From Thioclava sp. ES.031 (GTDB lineage Bacteria; Pseudomonadota; Alphaproteobacteria; Rhodobacterales; Rhodobacteraceae), in contig NZ_PDJO01000001.1 in the NCBI RefSeq assembly GCF_002563775.1, forward strand, positions 2,544,501-2,608,500: a stretch of 64,000 nt of DNA, read 5' to 3'. Shown in pieces: positions 60,779 through 64,000 of this stretch; position 1 is the stretch's first letter; each line of letters begins with the position of its first letter. Both the position numbers and the translations under genes were made by a program. The notes under the pieces were generated by a model that worked only from the letters and a program-made list of their open reading frames with translations, was not told the DNA's origin and made no database searches.

Positions 60779-62451
60779 GCTTCCGGCCGAGGCTGTGTGG
60801 AAACCCGTCGACGAGGGCTTTCTGATGCAAGTTTTCCGCACGGCTCGTTTTTCGCGGCCTTCGACCATTCCTTCGCGCGCATCGCGGCCTGGTGAGCCCT
60901 TGCTGGGCAGAGCATGACGACTGAGCCCGGGGCGGCTGCCCGATCAGGCCGGAATGGCCTGCATCAGGCGCCGGAGGCCAATCAGCGCGATCACTCGCTT
61001 GATATTATAGGCCAAAACATTGAGCGCCATTTCGGTGCTGACATTCTTCAGCCTCCGCGTCAGGAAATGGGTGTGCCCCATCCAAGCCTTGATCGTGCCG
61101 AACGGGTGTTCGACCGTGCAGCGGCGCAGGGTCATCGGGTCCGCGTCCCCGCTCAGCCTTTCGCGCATCGCATCGACCAGATGCTCATGCTCCCATCGCG
61201 TGATCCGGCGTTCCTTACCACTGGTGCAGCGGTGCCGGACCGGACAATGCTGACAGGCATTGGTCCAGTAGCGACCGACCTGCAGCCCGTCTTCCTCGCG
61301 CGTGTAGCGGTAGGTCAACTCTTCACCCGCGGGGCAGGTATAGACATCGCGTGCCGGGTCATAGGCAAAATCGGCCTTCACATACATACCTTTGGCCCGG
61401 TTGCCCGAGGTTTCCGGGCGCGACACGGTCGTGGTGATCCCCGCTTGATGGCAAGCCAGGATTTGAGCCCCACTGAAATATCCCTTGTCGGCGACGGCGT
61501 GCAGGTCGTCGCGCCGCAGGGCTTCCTTGGCGGCGGTCGCCATTGGGCTGAGCTGGTCTCGATCGAAACCTTGATTGGTAACGTCGTGCACCACGACCAG
61601 ATGCGTCTCGGTATCGACCGCTGTCTGCACATTGTAGCCGACCATGCCGCTGTGCCGGGCGCTGGTCGACATGGCGCGGGCATCGGGATCGGTCAGCGAT
61701 ATCTGCCCGTCGGGCGCATCGGCCAAAGCCTTCTCCATTGACTTCAGCCGCGCGATCTCCTGCCGGATGCGGCCATAGCGACGGGCGAGATGGGCAACCT
61801 TTTCGGCCCGGGCCTTACCCTCCTCCTGACGGTCTATGCGCACCATCTCATCGATGTAGCGCTCAACATCGCGCTCGAGATGTGCCAGACGGCTGGCGAT
61901 CTTGTTCTTCGTGAAGTTGTGGTCGCGGTTATTCACTGCCTTGAACTTGCTGCCGTCGATGGCAACGCAATCCCCCTTCAGCACGCCAATCCGGCGGCAT
62001 AGTTCCACAAACTGTGCGCAGGTCCTGCGGATGGCCGGGCCATTGTCCCGCCGGAAGTCGGAGATGGTCTTGTGGTCGGGCACCAGGCGACCGGTTAGCC
62101 ACATCAGCTCGACATTGCGACCGGCTTCGCGTTCCAGGCGGCGGCTGGACGGGATCCGGTTCAGGTAGCCATAGATGAAGAGCTTCAGGAGGACGGATGG
62201 ATGGTAGCCCGGGCGACCGGTTCGAGCAGGCACACAGCGTCCGAACCCGAGCGCGAGAAGATCGAGCTCATCGACGAAGAGGTCGACGACACGGACCAGA
62301 TGATCCTCCCCAATCCAATCTTCGAGACGCTCGGGGAAAAGCGTGGCTTGCTCCCGGTCGATGCCATCAATGAAACCCGCCATCCGTGCCTCCCGCTGCC
62401 TTGCGGAAATATACCATGGACTTCAGTTTCCACACAGCCTCGGCCCGAAGC
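60779..62451 (-). mobile_element. IS1182-family insertion sequence, complete
   Basis: This 1673-base element has 26-base terminal inverted repeats (60779-60804 and 62426-62451; core GGCCGAGGCTGTGTGGAAAC) with one mismatch, enclosing one intact transposase gene. No target duplication is evident. Confidence 0.88.
60944..62383 (-). CDS. IS1182-family transposase
   Basis: This 479-residue protein has the DUF772 N-terminal part (RTGRPGYHPSVLLKLFIYGY), DDE elements (CVAIDGSKFKAVNNRDHNFT, VADKGYFSGAQI, VEHPFGTIKAWMG with Glu) and a Cys-containing zinc-like insert (NACQHCPVRHRCTSGKERRI). It is the full length for the family and has no interruptions, so the element may still move. Confidence 0.94.
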   Translation of the reverse strand: MAGFIDGIDREQATLFPERLEDWIGEDHLVRVVDLFVDELDLLALGFGRCVPARTGRPGYHPSVLLKLFIYGYLNRIPSSRRLEREAGRNVELMWLTGRLVPDHKTISDFRRDNGPAIRRTCAQFVELCRRIGVLKGDCVAIDGSKFKAVNNRDHNFTKNKIASRLAHLERDVERYIDEMVRIDRQEEGKARAEKVAHLARRYGRIRQEIARLKSMEKALADAPDGQISLTDPDARAMSTSARHSGMVGYNVQTAVDTETHLVVVHDVTNQGFDRDQLSPMATAAKEALRRDDLHAVADKGYFSGAQILACHQAGITTTVSRPETSGNRAKGMYVKADFAYDPARDVYTCPAGEELTYRYTREEDGLQVGRYWTNACQHCPVRHRCTSGKERRITRWEHEHLVDAMRERLSGDADPMTLRRCTVEHPFGTIKAWMGHTHFLTRRLKNVSTEMALNVLAYNIKRVIALIGLRRLMQAIPA

Positions 62452-62607
62452 CGACCTTGAAGGCCAATTGCTTTTCTGCGGTGCTTCTTCTCAGAAGCGG
62501 ACATCTATGTATCGCTCCGCAATAGAACCGTCTCAGCGTCGCCCTTCTACGATGTTACACCCAGCGTCGTAACCGCGCGGGGTGCCGATGGCGCTTCGAT
62601 CCATCCG

Positions 62608-63483
62608 TTATCGCACCAGCAACGTCGGCACGGAATTGGACCGGACCATCGCAGTGGTCGTGCTGCCAACGATCAAAGAGCGCAGGGGCGAGTGCCCGAA
62701 CGCGCCCATCAAGAGGATGGCTCCTGGGGTCGCCTTTACTGCATTTGCAATGACCTCTTCCGCGCTGCCTTCTTCGATCAAGGCTGTGACATCGCGCCCC
62801 TTCAGGGCTACGCGCGCTTCGCGCATCATCTGTTCTGCCTTGTCCTGCGTCAATTTGCGCCCAGAGGTCGCGATAACGATTGTCACAGGGAGGTCCTTCA
62901 ACAGGGGCGAGTTCGCACAGCGCTCCAACGCCCGAGCGGCCGCCGGGCTGCCATCATAGGCCAGCACGACCGCGCGCATCATATCTTCCTCAGGGGTTGA
63001 GGTGCTATTGGGCGCGATCAGGACAGGCCGGTCGCTCGCCCGCACGACCCGTTCCAGCGTTGACCCGATATGGTCGGTGGCGAATTCCTGGCTGGTCCCA
63101 CGTTTGCCCATGATGACGAGTCGGGCCTCTTGCTCGCGCTCGAGGATCGTCTCGACTATGTCGCCGTGTCGGTGCAACTGCGTCACACCGTGGGCGTTCA
63201 TTTCTTCGAGCGACTCGGCGCACCCATTCAGCAGCAGCCGTCCACGCTCGATTTGCAGACGGGCCTCCATTGCGTCAAGCTGGGTCAGTTCTTCCAGCAG
63301 ACGCGATTTCACGCCAAGTCCAATAGCACCTGACAGATCGTGTCGCGCGCCGCTTGTGTCCTTGCGCTGAACGACGTGCAGGAGTTCGACCGGCAGATCG
63401 AGTTTCCGCGAGACCCAGGCTGCAAGGGTGCAGACGCTGGGCGCGTAACTTGACGCATCAACGCAGGCAAGAATGTTCTGCAT
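62608..63483 (-). CDS. Universal stress protein, two domains
   Basis: This 291-residue protein has two USP domains. The first (NILACVDASSYAPSVCTLAA) has VIMGKRGTS; the second (RAVVLAYDGSPAAARALERC) ends with ILLMGAFGHSPLRSLIVGST, which includes the GX9GX-type nucleotide-binding loop. It probably binds ATP in domain 2. GAGGAGG precedes the ATG. It lies 12 bases after the SulP gene and is co-transcribed with it. Confidence 0.93.
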   Translation of the reverse strand: MQNILACVDASSYAPSVCTLAAWVSRKLDLPVELLHVVQRKDTSGARHDLSGAIGLGVKSRLLEELTQLDAMEARLQIERGRLLLNGCAESLEEMNAHGVTQLHRHGDIVETILEREQEARLVIMGKRGTSQEFATDHIGSTLERVVRASDRPVLIAPNSTSTPEEDMMRAVVLAYDGSPAAARALERCANSPLLKDLPVTIVIATSGRKLTQDKAEQMMREARVALKGRDVTALIEEGSAEEVIANAVKATPGAILLMGAFGHSPLRSLIVGSTTTAMVRSNSVPTLLVR

Positions 63484-63495
63484 GGTGTTTCCTCC

Positions 63496-64000
63496 TCAAT
63501 GGCCCGAAAGATGCTGCTCGGCATCCGGCTTGTCATGCACGGCGAAGCGATCGATCATCCGCGCGCTTTCGGTATTCAGCCCGACGATATCGACGGTCGT
63601 CCCTTCCCGCCGGAACCGGATGACTGCCTTGTCCAGAGTGCCAATTCCGGTGATGTCCCAGAAATGCGCCTCGCTCAAGTCGATGATTACGTGGTCCAGA
63701 ACTTCTCTGAAATCAAAGGCATCCACGAAACGTTCCGAGGATGCGAAGAAGACCTCGCCGGAAATGCGATAAGTGCGGGTGCGCCCGTCCTCGGACAGCG
63801 ATGTCGAGACGGTGAACAACCGGCGCACCTTGCCGGCGAAGAACAGTCCCGACAGGACGACGCCCACCACCACACCAGCGGCGAGGTTGTCGCTCCAGAT
63901 CACGATGATCACTGTCGCGACCATGACGATCGAAGACTGCCACGGGTTGCTGCGCAGCTCACCGATGGAGCGCCAGGAAAACGTGCCGATCGAGACCATG
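63496..64000 (-). CDS. SulP-family anion transporter, C-terminal part (cut by window edge)
   Basis: This partial frame of 167 or more residues contains the last membrane segments (IVMVATVIIVIWSDNLAAGV, VVGVVLSGLFFAGKVRRLF) and a C-terminal STAS domain (RTYRISGEVFFASSERFVDA, HVIIDLSEAHFWDITGIGTL). SulP proteins carry sulfate, bicarbonate or dicarboxylates. The frame continues past the window end, so an ATG at 63999 is internal. The universal stress protein gene follows closely. Confidence 0.9.
   Translation of the reverse strand, partial: MVSIGTFSWRSIGELRSNPWQSSIVMVATVIIVIWSDNLAAGVVVGVVLSGLFFAGKVRRLFTVSTSLSEDGRTRTYRISGEVFFASSERFVDAFDFREVLDHVIIDLSEAHFWDITGIGTLDKAVIRFRREGTTVDIVGLNTESARMIDRFAVHDKPDAEQHLSGH

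Overview
The window is high-GC alphaproteobacterial DNA and most resembles the Rhodobacterales (Rhodobacter/Paracoccus/Thioclava-like bacteria). Pointers are the pccR/pccB/pccA/methylmalonyl-CoA mutase neighbourhood, a betI-betB-betA and choX-choW-choV choline locus, many small family-restricted lipoproteins, and a dispersed repeat typical of this group. This assignment rests on gene content only; no database search was possible.

Left part (1-32.3 kb), core-like chromosome. The first 10 kb carries propionyl-CoA assimilation: the 5' part of methylmalonyl-CoA mutase, pccA, pccB and the divergent regulator pccR, with TTTGCAAA-type sites between pccR and pccB. Small lipoprotein genes lie between them. 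From 11.4 to 18.8 kb is a choline uptake and oxidation locus: betA, betB and betI face a choX-choW-choV ABC transporter across a palindromic operator. Then follow a DMT permease, a LysE/ArgO exporter with its divergent LysR regulator, a cupin, a transglutaminase, a Stf0 sulfotransferase, an FKBP isomerase, a HEPN-like gene, yebC, an SLC13 permease, a YmdB-type phosphoesterase, a RACo-like corrinoid-protein reactivase and a fasciclin protein. A tRNA-Gly(CCC) gene at 32.2 kb marks the edge of this part.

Right part (32.3-64 kb), accessory. A complete IS3-family element (32921-34193) lies next to the tRNA and an IS1182-family element (60779-62451) lies near the other end. Between them is a stress-oriented gene set: ExoD, a MscS channel, two short-chain dehydrogenases, a Gfo/Idh/MocA oxidoreductase, an MFS permease, a six-gene oxidoreductase operon (TPP enzyme, enolase-superfamily enzyme, membrane protein, gluconate-2-dehydrogenase subunit 3-like protein, GMC flavoprotein, small protein), a BON protein, small proteins, a CYP152-type P450 peroxygenase, flavohemoglobin with divergent NsrR, a KaiC-like ATPase with an HWE histidine kinase, and Ku-LigD for non-homologous end joining. 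A double-domain universal stress protein and a SulP transporter close the window.

The main observation is regulatory. Five matches to the alphaproteobacterial general-stress-response sigma factor (EcfG) promoter, GGAAC-N16/17-CGTT, sit in the correct orientation just upstream of five separate transcription units of the right part: the small membrane protein at 35.1 kb, the MFS permease, the TPP-enzyme operon, the BON protein and ku-ligD. Three weaker matches precede exoD, a short-chain dehydrogenase and a small protein. The right part therefore looks like a clustered general-stress regulon.
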